DNA of 64,000 nucleotides, from NCBI GenBank assembly GCA_030789695.1, contig CM061139.1:196327641-196391640 (forward strand). The letters are read 5' to 3'. The notes beneath the pieces were generated by a model, which did no database searches, was not told the DNA's origin, and worked only from the letters and a program-made list of their open reading frames with translations. The translations under genes were made by a program, and so were the position numbers. The stretch comes from Scilla litardierei. Taxonomy: Eukaryota > Streptophyta > Magnoliopsida > Asparagales > Asparagaceae. Each line of letters opens with the position of its first letter. Position 1 is the stretch's first letter. Below, one piece after another: positions 49,175-59,038 of this stretch.

Positions 49175-50495
49175 TTATCTATGGTTAACATGTATTTTTA
49201 AAAATTATTTAAAAATTAATAACTAAATTAAAAATAAATAAAAACAATAAATAAAATTCAAAAATCTAGTAAAATACTTGCCTGATTTTGACGCTTGAGG
49301 TAGCTGGATGTTCTTGGATATTGGTGGAATTTATATGTAATTTTTTATTTTTCTTAAAATAATTTTCTTCTTTTTAAATTTCTTTTTCTTTCGTTTAGTT
49401 TTCATTTTTTCTCTCCTTATCTTCTTTTTCCCGCATGTGTTGCTTTGTTTTTTTAGAGAGCGAGCGGACATGGAGTGAAGGAGCAGCGGTTGTTGGTCGG
49501 CGACAGTAGAGGAGTCGACGGCAACGGCCTGGCGACTGCGCTGGCGGTCAGCTGGTGATGGGATGATGGTCACTCGGTGACAGACTGGTTGTCAACTGCG
49601 ATGAGCGACAGCTCGTCGGTGGAAACATGAGAGAAGAGAGATCTAGAGGGAGAGTGCGATGATGATGTTGGGTCATCAGAGAGATGTTATGGTGATGCGG
49701 GAAGCTGAGGAAGTGAGGTTGGGAGACTTGAAGGTTGGTGTTGGTTGTCGACGGGGAAGGTCGGTTGGAAGGGGTGGTGCTCTTGCGTGGTGTGGGAGAT
49801 AAACATGGAGAGAGACACGGGCTATGGGGTTTGAAGAGAGAGAGAGAGAGAGGTGTGTGCGTTGAGCTGAAAGTATATATCGGGTTTGGATGTTAATTAA
49901 AATATTAATTACGGAATTAATTAATTAATTTAAATATTAAATGAGGTGGTTGGGGCTGAAAACGATGAGAGACTGCTTTGGTTTTTATTGTTATTTTTAT
50001 TCAATTGTTTTTATTTTATTTTATTTTATTTTTATTTCTTTAATTTTGCAAATTTCGGGTTCTAAAAAGATTTTTGAAAAATTCTTTAAAAATTACCATA
50101 AATTCCAAAAATTAGAAAACTTATTAAAATAATAATTTTTGGACAATAGAATAGTATATTTTGTGGCTAAATCTGTTAATGGTTGATATATTATATTTGA
50201 ATTTTACCAAATGTTGACTTTGAAAATGGTTTTCGAAAAATTCCTTAAAAATTACCATGAATTCTGAAATATTGGAAGACTAATGAAAATAATTTTTATC
50301 AATTTTTTCGAGCTAAGAAAAACAAGTTTTGGGGTTAAAGTTGTTAACGGGTTTTGGGTTGGGCGTTGGCGGGTCTTGAGTGGGGTTGACCTCAGAAAAA
50401 TAGTTAAAATTTATAAAAATATTTAATGTCATTAAAATATTCTTAAAATTATTTTAATAATATTTACATTATATTGACTGACTCAGATCATCACA
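49175..50495 (-). repeat. 3' LTR of the chromovirus (right end certain, left end approximate)
   Basis: The right end on the plus strand is GATCATCACA, next to the polypurine tract. It contains a G-rich block (49440-49860) including a (GA)n run near 49840, as in other LTRs of this window. The left edge is not visible beyond the Helitron at 49174. Confidence 0.6.
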
Positions 50496-50559
50496 CTCTA
50501 CCCGCTTTACAAAAAATTCCCTCGGAATTTTTCCAGAACGAATGTATAGTAAATAGGTA

Positions 50560-50898
50560 ATGGTAGCGTTCATGCATTTGCTATTCTCGTTCCCATGTGC
50601 ATTCTTCAAGTGAGTCATGATGTCATATTACCCAAATTAGATTGACACAACCTTGTTTTTGAGAGTCTTCTCTTGTCGATTCAGGATTTCCATTGGTTGC
50701 TGCTCATATGTCATATGTCAGATCTAAGTAATTCACTACGTGCTTAGGATCGCTCATGTATCGATGCAACTGAGGGACATGCAACACGTCTTGCACTCCC
50801 TCCAACGAAGGTGGTAACGCTGGGTGATATGCCACTTCTCTGACTCGTTTCAGTACGTCAAAAGGTCCAATAAATCTTAATCTTGGACTGAGCTTCAC
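50560..50898 (-). pseudogene. Chromovirus integrase C-terminus and chromodomain remnant
   Basis: KLSPRLRFIGPFDVLKRV and LPPSLEGVQDVLHVPQLHRY match the conserved GPF-containing integrase tail of Tekay-type chromoviruses. Further along the minus strand, beyond a change of frame, QPMEILNRQEKTLKNK followed by decayed sequence corresponds to the start of the chromodomain (relatives read PVEILDREEK-LRNK). Stops follow soon after. The chromodomain normally guides integration to particular chromatin. Confidence 0.8.
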
Positions 50899-51056
50899 TT
50901 TTCAATCAAAATGTATCAATCCTTTATTGGGTGATATCTTCAGGAACACATGATTTCCTGATTTCCTGGTTGAAATTCTCGATGACAACGCTTCGTGTCG
51001 GTCCAGTGCTTACATCGGTTTTGTGCGATGCAAAGTTTGTCCCTGGTAGTGCACAC

Positions 51057-52180
51057 CATGTCTACAACTTCCTTGATCATCTCATGTCCCAACAGTTCTC
51101 GGTTGTCAATATCATCCTAACTCATTAGATAACTGTATTTCCTTCCATAAAGCACCGCAAAAGGTGTCATGCTGATACTGGATTTGTAGCTTTTATTGTA
51201 TGCAAACTCCATTAGGTGTAGGTGATCTTTCCACGAGCCTTTGAAGTCCAACATACAAGCTCTTAATATATCATACAGTATCTGGATGGTGCGCTCTGAT
51301 TGCCCATCCGTACGTCAGTGATACATAGTGTTGAAGCTAAGACTGATATCCAAATTTGCATGCAGACTTTTCCAAAAATGGGAGTTGAATCTAGTGTCTC
51401 AATCGAAGACAATACTCACAGTGACTTCAAGTAATCTCATGGTCTCTTGCACGGATATCGTCCACATCACAATGCATTCTAGGAAGAAGGACAAAAGTCA
51501 TAGAAATAGATCATTACCTCCATGTACTTTTTCGCAAGTAATTCAGGGATTATCCTAGATTATCCTACTTGGAACAGAATAAAATGTGTCGATTTGGTTA
51601 GTCGATCAACAATAGCCCATGTCTATCACTTTCTCGATCATCTCAGATCCCAACAGTTCTCTATCGCCAACATCATCCTAACTCAATGAAGAATGGTATT
51701 TCCTTTCATAAAGCGTCGCAAAAGGTGCCATGCCGATACTGGATTGGTAGATATTATTGTATGCAAACTTTACTAGGTGTAGCTGATCTTACCTTGAGCC
51801 TTTGACGTTCAACATACAAGCTCTTAACATATCATACCGTATCTGGATGGTGCGCTCTGATTGCTCATCCGTTCGTGGGAGGTACATAGTGCTGAAGCTA
51901 AGATTGGTATCTAAATTTTCATGCAGACTATTCAAGAAATGGAAGGTAACTCTAGCGTCTCGATCGAAGACAATTCTCACAGTGACTCCAAGTAATCTCA
52001 CGATCTCCTACACGGATATCATCCACATCACAACGCATTTTAGGAAGAAGTACAAAAGGCATAGAAATAGATCATTACCTCCATGTATTTCATGAGTAAT
52101 TCAGTGGATTGTCATATTCGAATTAGAATAAAATGTGTCGATTTGGTTAATCGATTAACACTAGCCCAATTGTCATCATT
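51057..52180 (-). repeat. Tandem duplication (~562 bp) of the chromovirus integrase core
   Basis: Segments 51057-51618 and 51619-52180 are diverged copies in the same orientation. Matching landmarks include CCCAACAGTTCTC (51090, 51650), GGTGCGCTCTGATTGC (51286, 51847) and AATAAAATGTGTCGATTTGG (51580, 52122). The right copy still reads VTVRIVFDRDARVTFHFLNS and the TDEQSERTIQ portion of the integrase core on the minus strand. Both copies carry stops. Confidence 0.85.
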
Positions 52181-52727
52181 TTGCTTCAAACTCCGAGGTA
52201 AGCCAGTCATAAAATTGATGATGATATGCACTTTCATTCAGGAATAAGCAAAAAGATTGGAGTAGGCCTGCAATGTGATGATGCTTGGCCTTCACTTGTT
52301 GGCATACCATACACTTGGCCACGCTTTGAGCTATACTCCTCTTCATGCCATACCACCATAAATTTTGATGAAAATCTTTATGTATCTTGGTGCCACCAGG
52401 ATGAATTGAATAATGAGAGTCGTGTGCTTCTTTTAGCTGATCATCTCTGATCTCTCCTGAATGCACACAAATTTTACTGTCATTCATCAAGAATCCATCT
52501 TCGTGGATAAGGAAACCGTCTGAAGACCTACCTGCTCCTTGATCTTTTGCAACTTTGCATCTACAGTATGAGCAGACTTGACCCGATCTACAAGAGTTGG
52601 CCGTATCTGTAAGTTCATCAATGACGCGATAATCCCTGTCAAAAATAACTTTGACCTCCATCTTGTGCACTGCTTGCCGAAGCTTCCACTGTGTTGTGAG
52701 AATCATCACATATGGAAGGCAACTCAA
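52176..52727 (-). pseudogene. Chromovirus RNase H end and integrase zinc-finger domain
   Basis: The minus-strand frame includes the HHCC integrase finger: H and H in AHDSHYSIHPGGTKIH, then C-x2-C in KCMVCQQVKAKH. WWYGMKR lies between them, as expected for gypsy integrases. The downstream core is interrupted by substitutions and by the duplicated segment described separately. Confidence 0.85.
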
Positions 52728-52981
52728 GGCATTCGAAACGACATTAACCTTCTCATGATGTTATTGTATGTATCATAATCTGTCATGAACTCCAACCACC
52801 ATCGTCGCCTCATATTAAGCTTCTTTTAGGTGAAGACATATTTCATGCTTTTGTGATCAGTGAAAATCTTCACTTGCTCACCCAATAGAAACTCTCTGAA
52901 TTTTCAGAGCAAGCAGCTAACTCCAGATCATGTGTGCTAGTTCTTTTCATGAGTCTTTCAGTTGTCAGGAAGCATAAGCCA

Positions 52982-53865
52982 TCACATGACCATATTGGTG
53001 CAGTACGCATCCAAGACCCTTGCCAGATACATCACAATATACTTCAAACCCCTAGTTCTGTCTGGAATAGTTAGAACTGGTGCAGTTGTCAACGTCGCCT
53101 TTAATCCTTCAAAAGCTTGCTTACAAGCTTCGGACCAAACAAACTTAGCATATTTTTTCGTCAGGCATGTCATGAGTTTTGCAATCTTAGAGAAATTCTT
53201 GATAAATTGACGGTAGTAGCCAACCAATTCAAAGAAACTTTGTATTTCTGAAACAATCTGATGGATAGGCCAATTTCTAACAGATGTGACTTTCTCAGGA
53301 TCTACAGGAATACCCTCTCCAGACACCATATACCCAAGAAAGGCTACGGTCTAGCCAATTACATTTACTAAACTTGACATATAACTGATTACGATGCATG
53401 GTCTGCAACACAATTCGCAGATGCTAGGCACCGTCCTCACTTTTCGAATAGACCAGTATGCCATCAATAAAGATCACTACAAATTTATCCAAGAATCCAT
53501 AAAAGAATTGGTTTATGATATTCATGAATATCGTTGGTACGTTAGTCACACCAAACGATATAACCAAGAATTTGTAGTCTCCATACTTAGTCCGAAAAGC
53601 TGTCTTATGAATATCTTCTTTCTTGACATTTACTGGATGATATCCACTTCAAAGGTCCAATTTAGATAAGACTTGTGATCCGCAAAGTCGATCGAAGATG
53701 TCATTAATGCGTGGCAGTGGATACTTGTTCTTTACAGTTTACTTGTTCTTTACAGTTTACTTGTTCAGTTCTCGGTAATCAACACATATCCTTATTGACC
53801 CATTTTTATTCTTAACCAACAATATTGGTGCACCCCAGGGCCCAAGAAGATACGCTAGGACGTAT
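52982..53865 (-). pseudogene. Chromovirus reverse transcriptase / RNase H remnant
   Basis: RT pieces read [20 protein letters not shown], then KLDLWSGYH, FGVTNVPTIFMN and FIDGILVYSKS. The active-site motif is FIDG in place of FIDD: the codon at 53460-53462 (minus strand GGC) has lost the second catalytic Asp. The connection domain at 52982-53329 (GIPVDPEKV, ELVGYYRQFIKNFSKIA, FVWSEACKQAFEGLK) is open, but the RNase H start is decayed. An 18-bp tandem duplication (TACTTGTTCTTTACAGTT) interrupts RT near 53740-53765. Confidence 0.88.
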
Positions 53866-54462
53866 TCATCCTTTTTGCAATAGTTCATCTAATTGAGCAC
53901 AAAGTTCTTCCAATTCTACTAGAGCCATGCGATACATGACCTTTGAAATAGGTTGAGTGTTTGGCAATAGGTCAATTGTGAATTCGAGAGCTCGATCTGG
54001 TGGTAAACGTGAAATATCTGCAGGAAACACTTCATCGAAGTCTTGAACTACACTGGGTCTCCCAGGTGCTGCTTGTATTGCTGCAACTACCACTTCATTC
54101 GGCTTTGCCCGGAATTGAATAGACCTTAGTGAACGGCTCCCGCTCACAAATTCAAACACAGGATGATCATGATTTTCACACACTATTTTCTTCTTGCGAC
54201 AATCAATGGTAGCATAAAAAGTTCCTAACCAATCTATACCGAATATTATATCAAAACTTGGCATGTCGATTTTCATGAAGTCTGCGAAGAGCTCACGCCC
54301 ACATGCACAAGCGACAATCACTAGAGATTTTCAATGTACCATTACCGTTGTATTACCAGTGTTGATGTTCCAACAAGTTGGGAGATGGTCAATATGGATG
54401 GAATTGTCTATTACAAATTTACGAGATAAGAAGCAATGGAAAGCTCATGAATCAAACAGGGC
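53866..54462 (-). pseudogene. Chromovirus protease to RT N-terminus remnant
   Basis: The minus-strand frame from 54321 reads FDIIFGIDWLGTFYATIDCR (retropepsin C-terminal region) and then VFPADISRLPPDRALEFTID, the usual protease-RT junction of plant chromoviruses. The protease active site region (ALFDS followed by a stop) lies at the edge of the inserted MITE at 54466, so the Gly of D-S-G is lost. Confidence 0.85.
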
Positions 54463-54465
54463 TAA

Positions 54466-54817
54466 GAGCACTCCCAATGTGGGCTGAATTTGGGGCTTAA
54501 TCCTAGGTGGAGGGGGTAATTGCAAAAAGGAGGAGAGAGAGGGCTGAACATGGGCTTAAAATTTTAAGCCACTGTTCAGCTCCGTGTTCAGCCCCTGACG
54601 TGGCACCAGACGTCTGATTCTTGTGAATTGGTTTCTTCTGAGTCGGTCTCTATTTAGCAACGATCAGACGTCTGATTCACTGATCGCTGCTGATTCAGCC
54701 CCTGATTCAGCTCCTTGATTCAGCCCTCCATTGGGAGGGAGCATGGGCTGAATCTGACGTGTCACAGATCTAGCCCCTACTGGGGCTGAACGGTTCAGCT
54801 CTCCATTGTGAGTGCTC
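54466..54817. mobile_element. PIF/Harbinger (Tourist-like) MITE with TAA target duplication
   Basis: This 352-bp element has imperfect inverted ends GAGCACTCCCAATGTGGGCT and, on the other strand, GAGCACTCACAATGGAGAGC. It is flanked by TAA on both sides (54463-54465, 54818-54820). It contains many GGGCTGAA/TTCAGCCC words and two GACGTCTGATTC copies, is non-coding, and interrupts the chromovirus protease region. Confidence 0.88.
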
Positions 54818-54874
54818 TAAGGCCGGAGTAGATGATACTAAGACAACGTCTAGAATACGGTAAGGCATTCTTAG

Positions 54875-55085
54875 CAAATGGTAGTAAAAGCAATCATGCA
54901 ATGTGCATCAAACACAATGTAAAAGAGAAGGTTCATGTGGTATCCGTGATAACTTGTCAATGGTAGTAAAAGCAAGCATTCAATGATGCATCAAACACAA
55001 TGTATTCTTAGCAAATGGTAGTAAAAGCAACCATGCAATGAGCATCAAACACAATGTAAAAGAGAAGGTTCATGTGTTACCAGAT
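54875..55085. repeat. ~70-bp tandem repeat, three copies, between gag and protease of the chromovirus
   Basis: The unit GCAAATGGTAGTAAAAGCAA followed by CATGCAATG-GCATCAAACAC and AATGTAAAAGAGAAGGTTCA occurs at about 54879 and 55013. A shortened copy at about 54958 lacks the AAAAGAGAAGG part. The repeat breaks the gag-pol frame. Confidence 0.82.
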
Positions 55086-55197
55086 CACTTGTCTGGTGGT
55101 CTCAACCTCCTCGGCTGTCATGGTACAGGACGGGCGCCTAAGGTGGGTTAGGCATGGCTTGCTGGAAGGCTTTCTGCTGAGGGACCAGTGGGCGTCT

Positions 55198-55479
55198 TCA
55201 TCGTCGTGTTGATCCTGTAGCTGATGCAATTGGAAATGCTGGTTTAGTTTGTCGAGGGCAGTCCCTGGTAAAGTGCCCAGATGCCCCGCATGCCAAACAT
55301 TGGTTCAGCAGTAGGCGACAATCTTTCTTGAGATGTCCTGGTCGGTTACAATGGTAACACACTATCTGGGATCGAGTATTGACCAGAGCTGCATGCCTTT
55401 TAAAAGGAATGACCTGAGTTGGTCGGAGAGTATTTCTTGATGGCTCCAGTATGCACTTACTCCTTCCGATTTTCGCCAC
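55198..55479 (-). pseudogene. Chromovirus gag nucleocapsid fragment with two zinc knuckles
   Basis: The 93-residue minus-strand frame carries two consecutive CCHC knuckles: CYHCNRPGHLKKDC and CLACGASGHFTRDC. These bind genomic RNA in gag. The region to its right (55480-55960) still resembles gag on the minus strand, with stops. The frame ends shortly after the second knuckle, before the tandem repeat. Confidence 0.88.
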
Positions 55480-55974
55480 CCTTCGTAGTCTGGCAATGGC
55501 TTCACAACTTCATTCTGCCTCCATCACGTCATCATGAGTGGTCAATCTAGTTGTGGATATCGAGGCTTGGATGTCAAGTTTTAAGCCTTGTTAAAAACGA
55601 AAAGCACGGTCATTGGGATCCTCGACCATTTGGGGAGCAAAACGACTGAGCATTGAAAATTCTGTATCGTATTCGTCAACGGTCTTAGAATCTTGGATCA
55701 AGTTGACGAAACATTGTTAGAGCTCACTCTTTGTCACTCTGGAAAAATACTTAGCTTCAAACCTCTCCCGAAAGATGGCACACAAGAAATAGGTCTAACT
55801 AAGCAGGCATCCTTTGCATGCCACCAATTCTGAGCATTGTCGGTTAACTGGAGTTTGGTTACCTCAACACATCCCTCCCGTAGGATGCGCGCGTCACCTA
55901 AATTATCTTCAGCGCTCCTATCATCCTATCCCGCTCTTCAGCTTCAAGATGATTCTCCTTTCCAGTGAGGACTT

Positions 55975-56008
55975 TCGGGTGCACTTTCGGGTGCACTTTC
56001 GGGTGCAA
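55975..56008. repeat. 14-bp tandem repeat, about 2.5 copies
   Basis: TTTCGGGTGCACTT is repeated in direct tandem near the gag start of the chromovirus. Confidence 0.8.
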
Positions 56009-56558
56009 CCCTTGGAAATTGTTTGACTCCAGGATGTTTTAATGTATTTGCATGACTTGTATGTGCCACCAACAAAGCCAGTCACGGCCCGATTTCCACT
56101 CTACTCGGGAGCGAGAACGCGAGCGGACCTGTGATGTGCTTAAAACAAGAATGAAATATTTTTTTTGATGTTCATTTCTCCTTGGTTTAAACACCCCAAG
56201 TTTTTGTAGTTTCTTGCATGTCCATGCAGGTATACTTAAAAACAACATAAATAAATATCATTACATTCATATCGTCTTAGAATAAAGTACACAACATTAG
56301 GCCTAGTATGGTCATTACAACACAATACATAATTTGCAACAATAACATTTAATGGCTATTAACACATTCGCACTAAAAAGGTGCTTTAATCCTTAACATG
56401 GTGTAGCTCAGCATAGTACTGGGCCACTGGGTCAACTTTTGAAATGGCCTCTTTAGGAAAATCACCCTCAAGATCTGATAGACATTGCACAAGACAATAT
56501 ACAAAGAAATACCCGTCAGCAAGGGTCGCTCGACAAGTATTTCCCATAATAGAAAGAG

Positions 56559-56798
56559 CAAGGTGCAATACTAACAGTTAAAGCATATAGTTTAGCTACT
56601 ACAACTTGTGATGATAAAGTTTAACATTACTTACGATTATTTCTTTTTAATTTTATTTTTCTTTAATATGACTCATAACATAAAAATATTTTATATAGAT
56701 TTCATGACCTAGTTTTGAATCGTTAGCCATATTAAACTTTATCATCATATGTTGTAGTAGCTAAAATATATGTTTTAACTGTTAGTATTGCATCTTGC
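56559..56798. mobile_element. MITE with ~66-bp inverted repeats, unit A copy
   Basis: The left arm begins GCAAGGTGCAATACTAACAG and the right arm is its near-exact inverse, ending CTGTTAGTATTGCATCTTGC. About 105 bp of AT-rich sequence lies between. It is non-coding, and the target duplication is not clear. Confidence 0.8.
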
Positions 56799-56889
56799 TT
56801 CTTCATATTATGATCATACTTGTCTCATATGTATATCATGATCTTGTAATCTTCACATCATGTTATATGTATATATATATACACACACA

Positions 56890-57172
56890 CTAGAAATTAC
56901 CCGTGCACAGTGCACGGCGTAAAAAACTCACACGAATAGGATGCGGGGCACATGCGCAACCGAAAAGGAGCGAGAAGTGTGGGTATGTGTGTCGGGACCG
57001 TCGGGAGGTTAAAGCGCCTAAATGCAAAAAGAAAACCACCAAGTGCAAAAATGCAAATAAATGGGATGAGGGGAGCCGTGCCTTTTTTATTTTGAGTGGG
57101 GGATCCTCACGGTAGATGGGACTGTGCCATATGGGGCACAGTCGTGGGGACCCCCCCTCTTGTATAGTATAT
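56890..57172 (-). mobile_element. Helitron-like non-autonomous element (family 2), unit A copy
   Basis: On the minus strand the 3' end is the hairpin CCGTGCACTGTGCACGG, 11 bases before CTAG at 56890-56893, with A outside: the standard Helitron terminus. The 5' end lies in a TA-rich stretch near 57172 and no clean TC start could be set. Inside is a second hairpin GACTGTGCC/GGGCACAGTC near 57118-57143. Confidence 0.6.
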
Positions 57173-57205
57173 ATATATGAGAATAATGTCAAACAGATTG
57201 TACAT

Positions 57206-57307
57206 GACCAACTTCGGTCAGGTGCGCTGACGTGGCGGCCTCTCATTGTTGCTTTTTGGGCGGCCAATGAGAGGCTGCCACGTCAGCGCACTTGACCGAA
57301 GTTCGTC
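57206..57307. mobile_element. Foldback (palindromic) MITE, unit A copy
   Basis: Two ~43-bp arms (57206-57248 and 57265-57307) are inverted repeats: GACCAACTTCGGTCAGGTGC...CCTCTCATTG against CAATGAGAGG...GACCGAAGTTCGTC. A 16-bp loop (TTGCTTTTTGGGCGGC) joins them. The transcript would fold into a long hairpin. Confidence 0.85.
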
Positions 57308-57736
57308 AGGTGCCATGTCAGTGGACCTCTCATTTTTTGATGTTCCTTTCTCCTTGGTTTAAACACCCCAAATTTCGGTAGTTTCTTGCAGGTTCTTGCT
57401 TGTATACTTAAAAACAACATAGATAAATATCATTACATTCATATCGTCTCAGAATAAAGTACAGAACATTAGGCCTGGTATGGTCATTACAACACAATAC
57501 ACAATTTGCAACAATAACATTTAATGACTATTAACACATTTGCACTAAAAAGGTGTTTTAATCTTTAACAGGGTGTAACTCAGCATACTACTGGGCCATT
57601 GGGTCAACTTTTGAAATGGCCTCTTCAGGAAAATCACCCTTATTTTCCCTCGAAATCTGACAGACATTTCACAAGGCAATATACAAAGAAATAACCGTCC
57701 GCGATGGTCGGTCGACAAGTATTTCCCATAATAGGA

Positions 57737-58002
57737 GCAAGGTGCAATACTAACTAACAGTTAAAGCATATATTTTAGCTACTACAACACGTGATGATAA
57801 AGTTTAACATGTGATGATAAAGTTTAACATTAGTAACGATTATTTCTTTTTAATTTTATTGTTCTTTAACATGACTCATGACATAAATAATATTTTATAT
57901 AGATTTCATGACCTAGTTTTGAATCGTTAGCCATATTTAACGTTATCATCATATGTTGTAGTAGCTAAAATATATGTTTTAACTGTTAGTATTGCATCTT
58001 GC
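57737..58002. mobile_element. MITE with ~66-bp inverted repeats, unit B copy
   Basis: This is the duplicated partner of 56559-56798, with a small internal duplication (TGTGATGATAAAGTTTAACA twice near 57790-57830) that makes it 266 bp long. Confidence 0.8.
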
Positions 58003-58075
58003 TTTGTCATATTATGATCATACTTGTCACATATTTATATCATGATCTTGTAAGCTTCACATCATGTTACACACA

Positions 58076-58353
58076 CTAGAAATTACACGTGCACTTTGTG
58101 CACGAAACCCCACGAATAGGATGCGGGGCACACACGCAACCAAAAAAAGAGCGAGAAGTGTGGGTGTGTCGGGACCATCGGGAGGTTTAAGGGCCTAAAT
58201 GCAAAAAGAAAACTGCCGTGGAAAAATGCAAATAAATGGGATGAGGGGGGCTGTGGCTTTTTTATTTTGAGTGGGGGGATCACCACGGCAGATGGGACTG
58301 TGCCACGTGGGGCACAGCCGTGGGGACCCCCACTCTTGTATTATATATATATA
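58076..58353 (-). mobile_element. Helitron-like non-autonomous element (family 2), unit B copy
   Basis: This is the duplicated partner of the unit A element. The 3' hairpin is GTGCACAAAGTGCAC and CTAG lies at 58076-58079. It abuts the inserted family 1 Helitron at 58354 through the TA-rich stretch. Confidence 0.6.
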
Positions 58354-58845
58354 CTAGTCATAACCCGTGCCCGCGGGCACGGTTCATTTCAGATTTTCAC
58401 CCGTGAAATCTTTGTTCTCAAACATTATTTACATAGTCAAATTTGTGCGAAACAACAAATTCGCGTAACAATAAATTCGGTGAGGGCGCCCTTGAGTCGG
58501 AACAACAAATTAGCGTTAAAAAATTTAGCGGGCGCCTTCGACACGAAGGGTGGAAGTGCATAAGTGCGTGTGTGTGTGTGTATGGTATGTGGGTAAAAAG
58601 TGAAATGAGAGGGGTTTTAAGCAAAAAATGAGAAATAGGTGGTATTCTGCGCAAATGTAATGATTGTGGGGGGTTTGAATACAAAAAGAAAAAAGTGGTG
58701 GGTTTTCCAAACACTCATCTCAACCCTTCTTTTACCAAGATTAAATCCTAGCCATTCTTCTATCAACCTCTTTATACATCATCATGACATCAGCTTGTCC
58801 CAGTCAGCCCTAGAATTCAAAAACCTTTGTGTTTTAATATATAGA
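58354..58845 (-). mobile_element. Non-autonomous Helitron (family 1), best-preserved copy
   Basis: On the minus strand it starts TCTATATATTAAAACACAAA at 58845 and ends with the perfect hairpin CCGTGCCCGCGGGCACGG followed by GTTATGA and CTAG at 58354-58357. The flanking bases are A on the left and T on the right, the expected AT insertion. The uninterrupted site exists in unit A at about 57165-57180, so both ends are confirmed by comparison. No coding capacity. Confidence 0.9.
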
Positions 58846-58883
58846 TATATATATATGAGAATAATGTCAAACAGATTGCACAT

Positions 58884-58985
58884 GACCAACTTCGGTCAGG
58901 TGCGCAGACGTGGCGGCCTCTCATTGTTGCTTTTTGGGCGGCCAATGAGAGGCCGCCACGTCAACGCACCTGACCGAAGTTGGTC
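58884..58985. mobile_element. Foldback (palindromic) MITE, unit B copy
   Basis: Arms 58884-58926 and 58943-58985 (GACCAACTTCGGTCAGGTGC and its inverse GACCGAAGTTGGTC) surround the same 16-bp loop as in unit A. Arm pairing is slightly better here than in unit A. Confidence 0.85.
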
Positions 58986-59038
58986 AAGTGCCTTCTGTCT
59001 TGCATGAATATATATTTATATATATGAGAATAATGTGT

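Larger units (their letters stand above)
49175..56558 (-). mobile_element. Ty3/gypsy chromovirus (Tekay-like), decayed
   Basis: On the minus strand the order is LTR fragment, gag zinc knuckles, protease, RT, RNase H, integrase, chromodomain, polypurine tract and LTR, which is the gypsy order. The 3' LTR begins TGTGATGATCTGAGT at 50495 and the polypurine tract is GTAAAGCGGGTAGAG (50496-50510). The right-hand LTR fragment from about 55965 shares GAGCGAGAACGCGAG with the LTR at 24.8 kb. Coding parts are full of stops, with a duplicated integrase section and an inserted MITE. Outer limits and target duplications are not determined. Confidence 0.8.
56161..59030. repeat. Tandem segmental duplication of ~1.17 kb
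   Basis: Unit A is 56161-57332; unit B starts at 57333 and runs to about 58990. Both contain, in the same order, the chromovirus LTR fragment (TTTTTTGATGTTC...TTCTCCTTGG), a long-TIR MITE, a Helitron-like element and a palindromic foldback element. Unit B also contains a 492-bp Helitron (58354-58845) that unit A lacks. Junctions lie at the shared TTTTTTGATGTTC. Confidence 0.88.
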
